The translations under genes were made by a program, and so were the position numbers. A stretch of 64,000 bases of DNA, taken from Shewanella phaeophyticola. GTDB taxonomy: Bacteria; Pseudomonadota; Gammaproteobacteria; Enterobacterales; Shewanellaceae. Positions 37,189 to 46,463 of the stretch are shown piece after piece. Numbering within the stretch: position 1 is the first letter of the stretch; each line of letters opens with the position of its first letter. The DNA lies in contig NZ_JAODOQ010000001.1 of assembly GCF_025398315.1 (NCBI RefSeq), positions 1,550,001 through 1,614,000 of the forward strand, given 5' to 3'. Below the pieces are notes generated by a model that saw only the letters and a list, made by a program, of their open reading frames with translations, did not search any database and was not told the origin of the DNA.

Positions 37189-37659
37189 TTATTTATTGCT
37201 TGCTATTAAGTAATCTAAAACTACTTCATGGTGATCTTTAGTTTTGAATTTGTTAAATATGTGCTCAATATTACCAAATTCATCAATAAGGAAGCTTGTG
37301 CGAACTACGCCCATGCTCTCTTTTCCCATGAATTTCTTCAATTGCCATACGTGGTATTTTTCACATACTGCGTGGTCTTCATCAGCGAGTAGGGTGAAGT
37401 TCAATTCTTGTTTATTAATGAAGTTTGTAAGTTTTTTGGGTGTATCTGGACTAATACCAAGAATGACCACATTAAGTGCAGCCAGTTTCGCTTTAGAATC
37501 ACGTAACCCCTGTGCTTGGATTGTACATCCAGGGGTGCTGGCTCGAGGGTAAAAATAAATAAGTGTTTTTTTTCCTTTAAGTTCAGATAGAGTTACTGAG
37601 TTACTTTCCTGATCTAAAAGTGTGAAATCAGGTGCGACCTGTCCAACTTCAATTGTCAT
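37189..37659 (-). CDS. bcp: Thioredoxin-dependent peroxiredoxin Bcp, element-borne copy
   Basis: 156 residues from the second ATG (37659), which has AAAGGAT at better spacing than the ATG six bases earlier. Peroxidatic Cys is in YPRASTPGCTIQAQGLRD (about residue 46); the resolving Cys found five residues later in E. coli Bcp is Gln here, as in the host copy. It reduces hydroperoxides in the cytoplasm. It is intact and spans the region where the host gene is split (LKKFMGK), so it can substitute for the disrupted bcp. It follows srap on the same strand. Confidence 0.93.
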   Translation of the reverse strand: MTIEVGQVAPDFTLLDQESNSVTLSELKGKKTLIYFYPRASTPGCTIQAQGLRDSKAKLAALNVVILGISPDTPKKLTNFINKQELNFTLLADEDHAVCEKYHVWQLKKFMGKESMGVVRTSFLIDEFGNIEHIFNKFKTKDHHEVVLDYLIASNK

Positions 37660-37793
37660 TTCCATATCCTTTAAATGTTGATTACAGCGTAAGTTTAAGC
37701 ATGTCTATTTTGGAACATTATAAATACGCTAGAGTTTACAATAATAGGGTTGCAAGTTAGTCCAGTCTAGTGATTGCTCTAAACAGGACGATT

Positions 37794-38279
37794 TTATCTG
37801 AATTTTCCTTCGATAAGGTTATCTGGCCTTGCTTTTACGACTTTATCCATTGCCTTCTCTCGCTGACTTTCATGCAGCATTCCCATTAAGTCTTGAACTA
37901 TTTTGATATGGATAGCTGCTTGTCTTGCTAGTGCTTTCTCATGGCTTCTGGAAAGGTCTAAGTATTCCTTTTTCTTATTATTCGCTTGAGTCTTTTCGCT
38001 TTTAAGTTTTTTAACTTCAGCTTGTAAAACCTCAACTGGTGATTTACCAGATCCATCCAGTGTTACACGAACTTCAAGTGACTTATTTTTCACCATTATT
38101 TGAACATCTTCATGCCTTCTTAGTGAACCCACAGAAAGCCCAGCTTCTTTTTCAACAGCACTATTGTTGATTTTCAGTTTACCTTCTCGTGCTTTTTTTC
38201 TTAACTCACGATTCTCTGGCTCACCCTCTATTAATCGCTCTAGGGCTTTTACTAGTTTGTTTTTTGTTGATTGTGTCAT
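37794..38279 (-). CDS. SE-associated auxiliary protein (srap-like)
   Basis: 161 residues, basic and largely helical: an N-terminal region with a possible helix-turn-helix (INNSAVEKEAGLSVGSLRRH about residues 33-52) and a coiled coil at about 78-120 (VEVLQAEVKKLKSEKTQANN). Its start overlaps the intB stop (TAATG). The last place in the recombinase operon and the size match the small accessory protein of SE elements, comparable also to TnpC of Tn554-type elements. It probably assists recombination by binding DNA. Confidence 0.7.
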   Translation of the reverse strand: MTQSTKNKLVKALERLIEGEPENRELRKKAREGKLKINNSAVEKEAGLSVGSLRRHEDVQIMVKNKSLEVRVTLDGSGKSPVEVLQAEVKKLKSEKTQANNKKKEYLDLSRSHEKALARQAAIHIKIVQDLMGMLHESQREKAMDKVVKARPDNLIEGKFR

Positions 38280-40297
38280 TATGAAGTCACTCCGAAAGGA
38301 AGAAGCAGGGCTTCTACTTCTTTTGGTATCACTACGGGCTCATAGCTTATACCTAAATCATTCATAATACGCTCTGCTGCTGTGATTTTTATGTACGCCT
38401 CTGACGCTGTTTGAGGAGTTAATTCATCATGCTCAATATCCCAAAGCATATTGATTTCAGCCTCTTTACGTTTTGCTTCGGCGAAGACCGCATCGACAAT
38501 ATAGTCGTTCTTACAGTCAACACATTCTAAAAGATTTACTTGTGTGCGCAAACTACAACCTGTTGATGTGCAGTAAACGCCAGGCGCTACAGCATGGATA
38601 TGACGCTTCTGATCTCGAATCTGCTTTTTCCAGTAACTTATCGAAAGCATGTCGTTATCAATTTTATCTTTAAAAAGATTGCGCTCAGCTTTCATCATAT
38701 TTTTGGCGAACTCTTTCCCTTTACCACCAGCAACACGCTCTTTATTGGCAAGTTTTTTATAAATGTTTAGGTAGGTTTGTGCTTTTTGGTCAATCCTTTC
38801 TTCATCAAGGGCGTAGGCTAAGTTTTGTTTTTGCTTTCTAAATTTCTGGAATTTACTTGCGTTCTTAGCGTAATGCCTCGTCATCGCCATAGACACATGG
38901 CTAAACTGTTGTTTGAGCTGTGGAAACGCACAAAGCTCATAACCGATAAGATAGTAAGCAAAAGAGCGTCGAAGTTGATGCCCTGTAAATGTGTAATGAT
39001 CACCAACATTAAACGAAACCTTAGGGTCTGAAATTTTTAAATCAATTAAATCGTCATTAGTAAGTGCAAGTTTCTCACCCATGACATCTTCAAACCAAGA
39101 CACACAATGTATACCTATTTGGTCTTTAGAAATAGGGCTTACCTCGTCTTTTGATTTATAGAAAAATGCAGATGCGTCTGTGGCGTATTCTCTTAATGGT
39201 TTATTTAAATCCTGAAGTATTTCGAAAGCTTTCGCACCGATCAATGTTGTGACAAACTCATCTTGTTTTGACTGAGAACCTCTTGCTGTCTTTGATAGAT
39301 CTGCATGAATAACATAGATAGATTGTTTTAAAATTGTCTCTTTTGTTAACCCATTTACAGTATGAAGATGAAAAATCTCATCAGAACGCATTCCAGATCG
39401 AGACATTAACGCCCATATACAGCAACCGCTAAACTTTTTAAAGAGTGATCGGGCTTCCATAATATCTGTAATTATCCAGTTTCCTATTTTCAATATTCTA
39501 TCAGGATAGAATTTGTCTAATTGCTCAGAGCGAATCTCGGGTGAGTGCTTATACAGTAACTCAAGAATGCTTGCTTCTGTTGAATTGCTGAGATTAAGAA
39601 ATGCTGTTTGAAAGGCTCTTTTTCTTTTATTAACAGCAGGAGTTGAAGATTTTAAATATATAACAGGCTTACCATTTCTGAACAGCAATTCATTGGTGAC
39701 AAAATATTTGGCGTATCCTTGATAGATCCTGTCATAATAGGTTGTTATATAATCTGTCAACTTTCTCAATTCGTCACGGATCGAGTACAGTTCATTTATT
39801 TGCGCTTCTGATGCTTGAAGCCCCAAATAATACAATCGCTGAGGGATGACCATGTATTGTTCTTTTTCTTTAATTTGTAAGGCAAGGTCTGATGACGAGA
39901 CTTTTTTCGTAAGACCAACCTCAAAAGGTAATCCTTTTTTCTCTATATGTAGCTTATTGAGTGCGTTGTAGATATTTGATCTTTCAAAATCAATATTGGT
40001 GGAATCACTCTGTATCCATATTTCTAATCGGTCGATGTTAACGAACTCAAAACTATTCTGGTTGTCTCGTAGAAGTGGCTCAATGAGTTTTTTTAAATCC
40101 TTGATAGTATTGTAAATAGAAAGGAATGAATAGTCTTTAGGTGATAGCCATATCATTTTTAAAGCAAGCGCTTTTAATTGATTACGGAGATTGCGCTCAA
40201 TCACTTTTTTATTTAAAGTGAAATCTAGAGTCTTTGTGAGATCTTTTTTGTGGCTCAAAGAAAGAATGAAGTTTTTTCCATGCATCATTGTCACCAA
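38279..40297 (-). CDS. Tyrosine recombinase, IntB-like
   Basis: 672 residues (start uncertain: it overlaps the small ORF by 89 bases and a later Met may be used). Catalytic residues are present: Arg in SGMRSDEIFHLH (about 324), Lys region SKTARGSQSK, HxxR in TGHQLRRSFAYYLI (about 472), His in FSHVSMAMTRHYAKN and the Tyr at its end. A Cys cluster (YCTSTGCSLR, LECVDCKND) near residue 590 may bind zinc. Second complete recombinase of the operon, expected to act with IntA at the element ends. Confidence 0.87.
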   Translation of the reverse strand: MVTMMHGKNFILSLSHKKDLTKTLDFTLNKKVIERNLRNQLKALALKMIWLSPKDYSFLSIYNTIKDLKKLIEPLLRDNQNSFEFVNIDRLEIWIQSDSTNIDFERSNIYNALNKLHIEKKGLPFEVGLTKKVSSSDLALQIKEKEQYMVIPQRLYYLGLQASEAQINELYSIRDELRKLTDYITTYYDRIYQGYAKYFVTNELLFRNGKPVIYLKSSTPAVNKRKRAFQTAFLNLSNSTEASILELLYKHSPEIRSEQLDKFYPDRILKIGNWIITDIMEARSLFKKFSGCCIWALMSRSGMRSDEIFHLHTVNGLTKETILKQSIYVIHADLSKTARGSQSKQDEFVTTLIGAKAFEILQDLNKPLREYATDASAFFYKSKDEVSPISKDQIGIHCVSWFEDVMGEKLALTNDDLIDLKISDPKVSFNVGDHYTFTGHQLRRSFAYYLIGYELCAFPQLKQQFSHVSMAMTRHYAKNASKFQKFRKQKQNLAYALDEERIDQKAQTYLNIYKKLANKERVAGGKGKEFAKNMMKAERNLFKDKIDNDMLSISYWKKQIRDQKRHIHAVAPGVYCTSTGCSLRTQVNLLECVDCKNDYIVDAVFAEAKRKEAEINMLWDIEHDELTPQTASEAYIKITAAERIMNDLGISYEPVVIPKEVEALLLPFGVTS

Positions 40298-40481
40298 TCT
40301 TACCTAACGATTCGCCCGTAACACTAAAGCCGATATCAAGTGCTTCAAATTTATCCCAATCACCGCATTCAATCGCTGGCTTTAAAACATCATTAAGATA
40401 GTTTTTGTATGCACCGACTATATTCTGAGCTTTTATGATTGTTTCAAGTTTGTCAATTTCATATTCGGGTATTTTTATCAT
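40209..40481 (-). CDS. Small protein between tfp and intB, hypothetical
   Basis: 90 residues from ATG 40481 (MIKIPEYEIDKLETIIKAQN), which follows the tfp stop by a dozen bases. Acidic, helical, no recognised family. It overlaps the start of intB by 89 bases, so it is translated within the recombinase operon if real. It is not one of the four genes I recall for SE elements, so it may be specific to this lineage. Confidence 0.6.
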   Translation of the reverse strand: MIKIPEYEIDKLETIIKAQNIVGAYKNYLNDVLKPAIECGDWDKFEALDIGFSVTGESLGKIGDNDAWKKLHSFFEPQKRSHKDSRFHFK

Positions 40482-40493
40482 GAAAAATTCCAA

Positions 40494-42848
40494 TTATCTG
40501 TATAAAGCCAAGATAGCGTGATCCATTGTTACTCGAGGATGTCGACCGTTTTTATTAAATAACACCATAGCTCCCTCATACACATCTTCACTTGCAGCAT
40601 CAAGAATTAATTCAAAAGCGGAAATCTTTTCATGGACTTCCCCTTTTGCGTCTGGGTAGTAGTCTAATGCGTTTTTCAGTACATCAATGAAAGAGAGAAG
40701 TTTATAGATCGATTGAACCTCATCAACTGCCTTGGCTGCCTGGCACTTGTAGCACATATCGTATTCAATACAAGGCAGTTTCAAACCCATAGCATTGTTG
40801 GTTTCACTCTGAGTATTTTTGCCTTCTGTGTTTTGTTGTCCGTTACAATAAATACCATTTGGATTTGTACTAACTTTTTCTTTCTCTTGTTTCTTTTTCC
40901 ATTCGTCATGTGCAAGCATTGTAATACCGAGTTTCGCCAAAACTTCTCTTTTAGCATCTTCAAAAGTAATATCTTCACTCAATTGCTCCATCACTTGAAT
41001 GGCTTGCGAAATGATGATTTTATTAAGGCTAGGGTCACCATTGGCATAGTGTTTATCAATGGTGCTAAGCAGATTTTGAAGAATACTTTGCACACTGCCT
41101 TTGCCATTATCTGTATAGACTTGATTACTGGTCATCTCTCTCCAGCGGCTGGAAACAAGTGAAATGAAATACTCATTTGGTTCAATTGACCATGTATTCA
41201 TTTGAGCAGATGTGATCAGACTAATTCCATCCCAGTCACGAGGATCAGCATTTTTACCACCTCGTTTCAGAAGTAAGCGCTCATGACTTTTTGTACATTG
41301 CATATCTGCTAACTCTGTGGCGAATAACTCTATATCTTGAATTATGGTTATAGCGGCAGCTGGAACAGTGAAGAAATGGCTATCACCGTTTCTGTACTCG
41401 AATGAAACATTGATATTGCCTTCGGAGTCTTTGTCAGAATAGGATAGAGGAAGAAGGATTCCTTTTAATGGCAGATCGGTATAACACGATAAGATGCAAT
41501 AGGCGCTATTGGTTGCCCCTATTAGAGTTCTCGATTTGGTTTGTTTGTGATGCTCTTTGCTTACAATGACTCTGCCAAGTTCATTGGTTTTTTTGTTAAT
41601 CTTTATAGCTTGTTCGTTTCTATAGCTATAAAACAGTTCTATGAACCATGGCAGAGTGGAGGCTCGATTGGGTGATAGTAGGTTTAATTGCACTGATAAA
41701 TGTTTATTTAGTTCTTTTAGATTGAAGTATTTACTTGGCTCACCTTTATTATTGAGATTATAGATTAACTCCGAGCCCTCATCGCTATTTCCGTACAACT
41801 TTGAAAGTGTCTCAAGAGTTTTAATAAATTCTACACCATTGTGCTTATTAATATCGAAACTCTCATTGGTTAATAAGGCGTCTACCTCTCTATTTGCCCG
41901 TACTTTAGAGCTAGTTACTTTTACCACCTGTAGACTTTTATCACGTTCATTAGTATGTATAATAATTGGATGAGCGAGGCCTTGTATATCGCTATCGTTC
42001 AGCGAAGTGAAAAAACACATAAGATGATAAGCAGCCCCCATCACTAGGTTAAATGCGGCAGAAGGCTTTACTGAAGTTTGTTTTTTATTATGACCATGTG
42101 ATTGAGTCTCTAGAGAGGTTTTAATTGAAATAACTTCAAGGTGCCCATCCATATCAATCGAAAGCAACAATTTATCAGGCAATCTTAAATTTTGTTTTTT
42201 TACTGCAATAAGTTGTGGTGCTATTGTGAAAAATAAATTGCTTAGCCGAGAAACGAGGAGCTTTTCTTCTTGCTCAGAATAGCCTCTGAAAGGGGATTGG
42301 TTACCAGTAAATCCTCTGTGTAGGATTGCCCATGAGCTTGCGCTTAACCCACACCAGTCAAGTATATTACGAAGTCCTGAAACAATACCTGAAGCGGTTG
42401 TTTCCTTGATTCCAAGCTCATCCCCATTACACCTTTCCCATAACTTTTTAGAAGGGTGATACATTTTTATTCTATGTCTTAACTCTCCATCATTCCCTGC
42501 GAATTTTAAATACCCTTCTTCTGAAAAAGGATCTACCTTTGCATAATCACAAAATACAATGTAACCACGTAAAATTTCATACAATGCAGTTACAGTATTA
42601 ACAGATTTTCCTTGCTGAACGTTGAGTTTAGCATTTTTACAAAATCTCATTAAATAAGGTACACGCTTCTCAATTCTATCGTATTTGACATTGGCACTAA
42701 GGTGCAACAAATGTGAAATATCAAAGTCGGTTACTATTCTGCTTCTACAGTCCCTGTAAGGAATATGAAAGGCTATTGGTATGACATTTTTGCTATTTCT
42801 AATGTGCTTTATTACTTTTGAGTTTTTAGCAAGTGGGCTTTTTGCCAT
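40494..42848 (-). CDS. Degenerate tyrosine-recombinase-fold protein (Tfp-like)
   Basis: 784 residues from ATG 42848, one base after the intA stop. The C-terminal half has the position and length of an integrase catalytic domain, but the HxxR box is replaced (VSSRWREMTSNQVYTDN about residue 580) and no credible H...Y end is seen. It is therefore predicted to bind DNA or partner recombinases without catalysis. A CNGQQ...CIEYDMCYKCQ segment near 675-705 may bind metal. The role fits the tfp gene of SE elements. Confidence 0.75.
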   Translation of the reverse strand: MAKSPLAKNSKVIKHIRNSKNVIPIAFHIPYRDCRSRIVTDFDISHLLHLSANVKYDRIEKRVPYLMRFCKNAKLNVQQGKSVNTVTALYEILRGYIVFCDYAKVDPFSEEGYLKFAGNDGELRHRIKMYHPSKKLWERCNGDELGIKETTASGIVSGLRNILDWCGLSASSWAILHRGFTGNQSPFRGYSEQEEKLLVSRLSNLFFTIAPQLIAVKKQNLRLPDKLLLSIDMDGHLEVISIKTSLETQSHGHNKKQTSVKPSAAFNLVMGAAYHLMCFFTSLNDSDIQGLAHPIIIHTNERDKSLQVVKVTSSKVRANREVDALLTNESFDINKHNGVEFIKTLETLSKLYGNSDEGSELIYNLNNKGEPSKYFNLKELNKHLSVQLNLLSPNRASTLPWFIELFYSYRNEQAIKINKKTNELGRVIVSKEHHKQTKSRTLIGATNSAYCILSCYTDLPLKGILLPLSYSDKDSEGNINVSFEYRNGDSHFFTVPAAAITIIQDIELFATELADMQCTKSHERLLLKRGGKNADPRDWDGISLITSAQMNTWSIEPNEYFISLVSSRWREMTSNQVYTDNGKGSVQSILQNLLSTIDKHYANGDPSLNKIIISQAIQVMEQLSEDITFEDAKREVLAKLGITMLAHDEWKKKQEKEKVSTNPNGIYCNGQQNTEGKNTQSETNNAMGLKLPCIEYDMCYKCQAAKAVDEVQSIYKLLSFIDVLKNALDYYPDAKGEVHEKISAFELILDAASEDVYEGAMVLFNKNGRHPRVTMDHAILALYR

Positions 42849-42849
42849 G

Positions 42850-44250
42850 CTACCACCCCCCACTAATTTTATTATTTTTGCTTTTAGCGACTTTTAACTG
42901 TTCATCATACTTATTCATGAACTGAACGTACTTCTCTGTCGTTGAAGTACTTACATGCCCCATAAGCTCTGCTAACTCGTCCATCAAAAATTCATACCCA
43001 ACATTTCGTATTTGAGACTGACTCAAAAGCCAATGAGTGGCAAAGGTGGAACGTAAATCGTGTATTCGGTAGTACCATGTGGGCTCTATGGTTCGGATGA
43101 ACCTTCTCAACACCCCGAAATGAACTTCCAAGGTGTTTTCTGTATAAGGGATACCTTTATTCGATAAAAAAAGGTAATCAGTGCAATCCAATTCACATTT
43201 AGAATCGATCAACACCTTGCGTTTGATTAGGTTTTTTTGCCTTTGCTTACTCTCTTTGTATTGTTCTAATTCTTCGTAAAGTGCTAAAGGGATCTCAACA
43301 GTACGAGGCTTACTACCTTTGGTGTGTGTAATGAAAATGGGTACAACTTCTAGTTCACCAAAATCGTTGTTACCGATATTGTGTGCTGGAAGGTGTGTGG
43401 CTTCATCTATCCTAAGTCCAGACTGCTCGCACAACCGTATCATTAGGGATATAGGCTTTGGCAACGTATCTATATTCCTATAGAACAACTCTTTATGATC
43501 TAACGTCATAGGTTTCAATTTTTTATAAATAGGTGTGTTAGCATACCTTGGAAACATCTTCATGATGTTTGACATTTCATAAACTCGTTTAACATCGGAT
43601 TTAGTATGAGCAAGCATATCGTGTTGATTAATGTCTTCATAAATCTCAACTGAAGTGAAATGCGTTAATACATGTTCATCATCATTTTTCAGATAACCAT
43701 GTCTGTGCATCCATTTGTAGAATCCAATAACGGCTCCCATATAGCTTCTTGCAGTGGCAAGTGAGTATGCTTCATCACCTGTTGAATTTTGTTTAGCACG
43801 ACAGTTTGCTAAAAGATGTTCAGCAAAACGCCATGGTGCACCTTCTTCTTCATACTTAGTTAGAGACTTATACGTTAAATACTCTGGAGGAATCTCGTTA
43901 CCATCGTCATCCAATTGTGGATAATGGGTAGAATCTAAGTAACGAGTATAAGCGAGTAACCCTTTTGCAATTGAGTTTGTGTCCTTAACTGCTCCTGCAC
44001 CACGTATCTTAGATACAAGGTACAGAGATTGTGGGTAAACAATACTCCCATTAGGTGCAATGATAATATCTGTTTTCTTGGCGCGTGATGGGAGGTTGGA
44101 AGGGGAAAGGTTAGCTAAGAAAATGACCTCTCCAGAGTCAGCATTAATGCTCTCTGAAATTTTAAGTTTCGCTAATGAATCTACTACTATTGATAGCAAT
44201 CGGTAGTCATCATAAATATCACTTTGATTTTCATCATGCGTTCTTGTCAC
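42850..44250 (-). CDS. Tyrosine recombinase, IntA-like
   Basis: 466 residues. A SAM-like core-binding domain (about 90-215) is followed by a complete catalytic domain: Arg in CEQSGLRIDEATHLP (about 290), Lys in THTKGSKPRTVE (about 322), HxxR in RIHDLRSTFATHWL (about 401), His in LMGHVSTSTTEKYVQF (about 437) with the Tyr nucleophile. First gene of the recombinase operon, next to the right end of the element. It should catalyse excision and insertion at bcp. Confidence 0.92.
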   Translation of the reverse strand: MTRTHDENQSDIYDDYRLLSIVVDSLAKLKISESINADSGEVIFLANLSPSNLPSRAKKTDIIIAPNGSIVYPQSLYLVSKIRGAGAVKDTNSIAKGLLAYTRYLDSTHYPQLDDDGNEIPPEYLTYKSLTKYEEEGAPWRFAEHLLANCRAKQNSTGDEAYSLATARSYMGAVIGFYKWMHRHGYLKNDDEHVLTHFTSVEIYEDINQHDMLAHTKSDVKRVYEMSNIMKMFPRYANTPIYKKLKPMTLDHKELFYRNIDTLPKPISLMIRLCEQSGLRIDEATHLPAHNIGNNDFGELEVVPIFITHTKGSKPRTVEIPLALYEELEQYKESKQRQKNLIKRKVLIDSKCELDCTDYLFLSNKGIPYTENTLEVHFGVLRRFIRTIEPTWYYRIHDLRSTFATHWLLSQSQIRNVGYEFLMDELAELMGHVSTSTTEKYVQFMNKYDEQLKVAKSKNNKISGGW

Positions 44251-44290
44251 AAAACATCCTCACATATGTTCACCACATATCAAAGATAGC

Positions 44291-44338
44291 TTGTCATAAA
44301 AAATAATCAAGGTTTTTTGTCATGCAATTTTATCAAGG
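44291..44338. repeat. Right-end direct repeats of the element
   Basis: Two 22-bp units (44291-44312 and 44317-44338), each running TTGTCAT...ATCAAGG, lie in direct orientation just inside the right junction. They are inverted relative to the single left-end unit at 31676. They are likely recombinase-binding sites. Confidence 0.65.
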
Positions 44339-44676
44339 TTGAATTTTTTTTCGCCCCATACGCCGAAAGCATCTGCTACAGCGTGGTCTTCGTCACTGAG
44401 TAACGTAAAATTGAGCGCTTGTTTATCAGCAAACTTAGCCAGTTTAGCGACGGGGTCTGGGCTGATGCCAAATACGGTGACGTTTAGGTCGTCAAGCTGT
44501 GCTTTAACGTCTCGTAAGCCTTGAGCTTGTACAGTACAACCGGGAGTCGAGGCTTTTGGGTAAAAATATACAAGTACAGGATCATGGGTTAATGCTTGTT
44601 GTAATGAAACGGTTTCACCCGCTTGGTTTTGCAAACTAAAATTAGGAGCGATGTCGCCCACGCTTAAGGTGTTCAT
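44320..44676 (-). pseudogene. bcp: bcp, 5' part (cut off by the integrative element)
   Basis: From ATG 44676 (MNTLSVGDIAPNFSLQ, AAGGA upstream) through the catalytic YPKASTPGCTVQAQGLRD to GVWGEKKF at 44341. After that the reading enters the element as NLDKIA and stops. The peroxidatic Cys is present, but the last 44 residues are at 31534-31665. The truncated product lacks part of the fold. It follows gcvR on the same strand, the usual gammaproteobacterial order. Confidence 0.92.
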
Positions 44677-44755
44677 GATTTTTTCCTTATCAGGTAATTT
44701 GCAGACAATACGATGCAATGACGAGCGAGGTTCAACAACTGTTTGAACCTTATCA

Positions 44756-45292
44756 CTAAGGCGCTGCAATGCCTTGCATTCGTTTAATGGTGCACTCTAA
44801 AGACATTGACTCAGCCAGCTCATGGATACTATTCTCAAGTGTGAGTAAGTCGACTTTGTCTGGTATATTGATGGCCAACAAAATGGATTGCGTTTTGAGA
44901 TTGTCGTTATCGTCGGCATGCGAGCGAACCGCTGCGAGATCTAAACCTTTGTCTGCTAAGAATTGGGTAATGATTTTCATCGACCCACGTTGGTCTTCAC
45001 CATTGAAAATGACTTCTATTCGCGAAATAAAGTTTTTAGGCGTGTGTTTAGAAGTACGCTTCATCACCGTCATTAGTTCAAGTTCGACACTTAAACTCGG
45101 TAATAAACTTTCAATTTTAGTGATGGCTGCCCAGGAGCCAGATATCATCATAATTAGGGTAAATTCATTACCAAATAACGCCATACGACTGTCGACGATA
45201 TCGCACTCACACTCACTAGCTAAACGCGCTAAACGACTCACTAAACCAGGACGGTCAGCGCCCATTGCCGTAACGACCAGGTAGTTGGTCAT
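44756..45292 (-). CDS. gcvR: Glycine cleavage system repressor GcvR
   Basis: 178 residues with two ACT domains: residues 3-75 (YLVVTAMGADRPGLVSRLARLASECECDI) and 88-170 (FISRIEVIFNGEDQRGSMKIITQFL). GcvR blocks GcvA-driven expression of the glycine cleavage operon when glycine is low. Divergent from dapA and upstream of bcp, as in E. coli. Intact. Confidence 0.9.
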   Translation of the reverse strand: MTNYLVVTAMGADRPGLVSRLARLASECECDIVDSRMALFGNEFTLIMMISGSWAAITKIESLLPSLSVELELMTVMKRTSKHTPKNFISRIEVIFNGEDQRGSMKIITQFLADKGLDLAAVRSHADDNDNLKTQSILLAINIPDKVDLLTLENSIHELAESMSLECTIKRMQGIAAP

Positions 45293-45574
45293 GGATTTTC
45301 CTCACTGTCGATATCTTGTTGCGAAAACGCCTACTTAAGCTCTGCGTTTATATGCGGGAGCTAATGCTAACATTTAACCGCAAAACACCTCAAGATTCTA
45401 ACTCATATCGGTCACATTAATACGATTATTTTTTACTGGAAGAGCTTTAAAAATGCTAGGTTATACCAGTATAAAGAACTGAAGTGAGTTATTTCGGAGA
45501 TTGCTTGCCGTAGTGCTTGTCATTAGTGGTTGGCATCAGTAACATAGCGAATCCTGAAAACTTGGGGAAGATAG

Positions 45575-46456
45575 ATGATAAACGGAAGCATCGTAGCCTT
45601 AATCACACCAATGAATAGTGATGGCACAATAGATTATGCAAGTCTTGAACGGCTTGTTGAGTTTCATATCGAAGAAGGCACAGATGCCATTGTGGCAGTC
45701 GGTACGACCGGTGAGTCGGCGACGTTGCCAATGAAAGAGCATGCTGCTGTAGTGGCTCAAACCGTTAAATTTGCCTCAGGCAGAGTTCCTGTGATTGGCG
45801 GTAACGGCGCTAACGCGACCGCAGAAGCCATTGAATTAACAAAGTCTCTGCAAGATACCGGTGTTGCTGCAATGCTCGGTGTAACCCCATATTACAACAA
45901 GCCGACGCCTAAGGGATTAATTGCGCATTACAAGGCCGTGGCTGCGTGTACTGATATTCCGCAGATTTTATACAATGTACCAGGGCGAACTGCCGTGGAC
46001 ATGAAACCAGAAACCGTGGCTGAATTAGCAAGCGTAAGTAACATTATTGGCGTAAAAGAAGCCACTGGCGACGTCAGTCGTGTTGCACGTTTGCGTGAAC
46101 TGTGTGGCGAAGACTTTTTGCTTTACAGCGGCGACGATGGCACTGCTCGTGAGTTTTTATTACTTGGCGGTAATGGTGTTATTTCGGTTGCAAACAATGT
46201 GGTTCCACGTGCGTTTAAAGCCATGTGTGATGCAGCATTAGCCAAAGATGCCCAATTAGCTAAAACGATAGATGAGCCGTTAACTGGGTTATACAGTTCT
46301 TTATTTTGTGAAGCCAACCCAATCCCAGTGAAATGGGCAGTTCACCACATGGGGTTAATCTCTCATGGACATATTCGTTTGCCTTTAACTGAACTTTCTG
46401 AGCAGTTTCATGGTCTGTTAATAGAAACAATGAAACAAGCCCAAATAAAGGTATAA
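45575..46456 (+). CDS. dapA: 4-Hydroxy-tetrahydrodipicolinate synthase DapA
   Basis: 293 residues, TIM barrel. It condenses pyruvate with aspartate semialdehyde in lysine and diaminopimelate synthesis. The landmarks are GTTGESATL (about residue 43), the Tyr in [11 protein letters not shown] (about 133) and the Schiff-base Lys in [10 protein letters not shown] (about 161). Full length. ATG 45575 with GGGGAAG upstream; bamC follows by seven bases. Confidence 0.96.
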   Translation: MINGSIVALITPMNSDGTIDYASLERLVEFHIEEGTDAIVAVGTTGESATLPMKEHAAVVAQTVKFASGRVPVIGGNGANATAEAIELTKSLQDTGVAAMLGVTPYYNKPTPKGLIAHYKAVAACTDIPQILYNVPGRTAVDMKPETVAELASVSNIIGVKEATGDVSRVARLRELCGEDFLLYSGDDGTAREFLLLGGNGVISVANNVVPRAFKAMCDAALAKDAQLAKTIDEPLTGLYSSLFCEANPIPVKWAVHHMGLISHGHIRLPLTELSEQFHGLLIETMKQAQIKV

Positions 46457-46463
46457 TAAATTC

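Larger units (their letters stand above)
31666..44340. mobile_element. 12.7-kb integrative element (SE-like) inserted in bcp
   Basis: The two halves of bcp lie directly outside these coordinates. Inside, a minus-strand operon intA-tfp-(small ORF)-intB-srap occupies the right end (37794-44250). This order and composition match what I recall of strand-biased circularizing integrative elements (SE) of Vibrio and relatives. The termini carry a CCTTGATWAT...ATGACA motif in inverted orientation (31676-31697; 44317-44338, with a second direct copy at 44291-44312). Cargo: lipoprotein, truncated astacin, HsdR remnant, helicase module, XRE regulator, and an intact bcp. The exact crossover may be off by a few bases. 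Confidence 0.85.
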
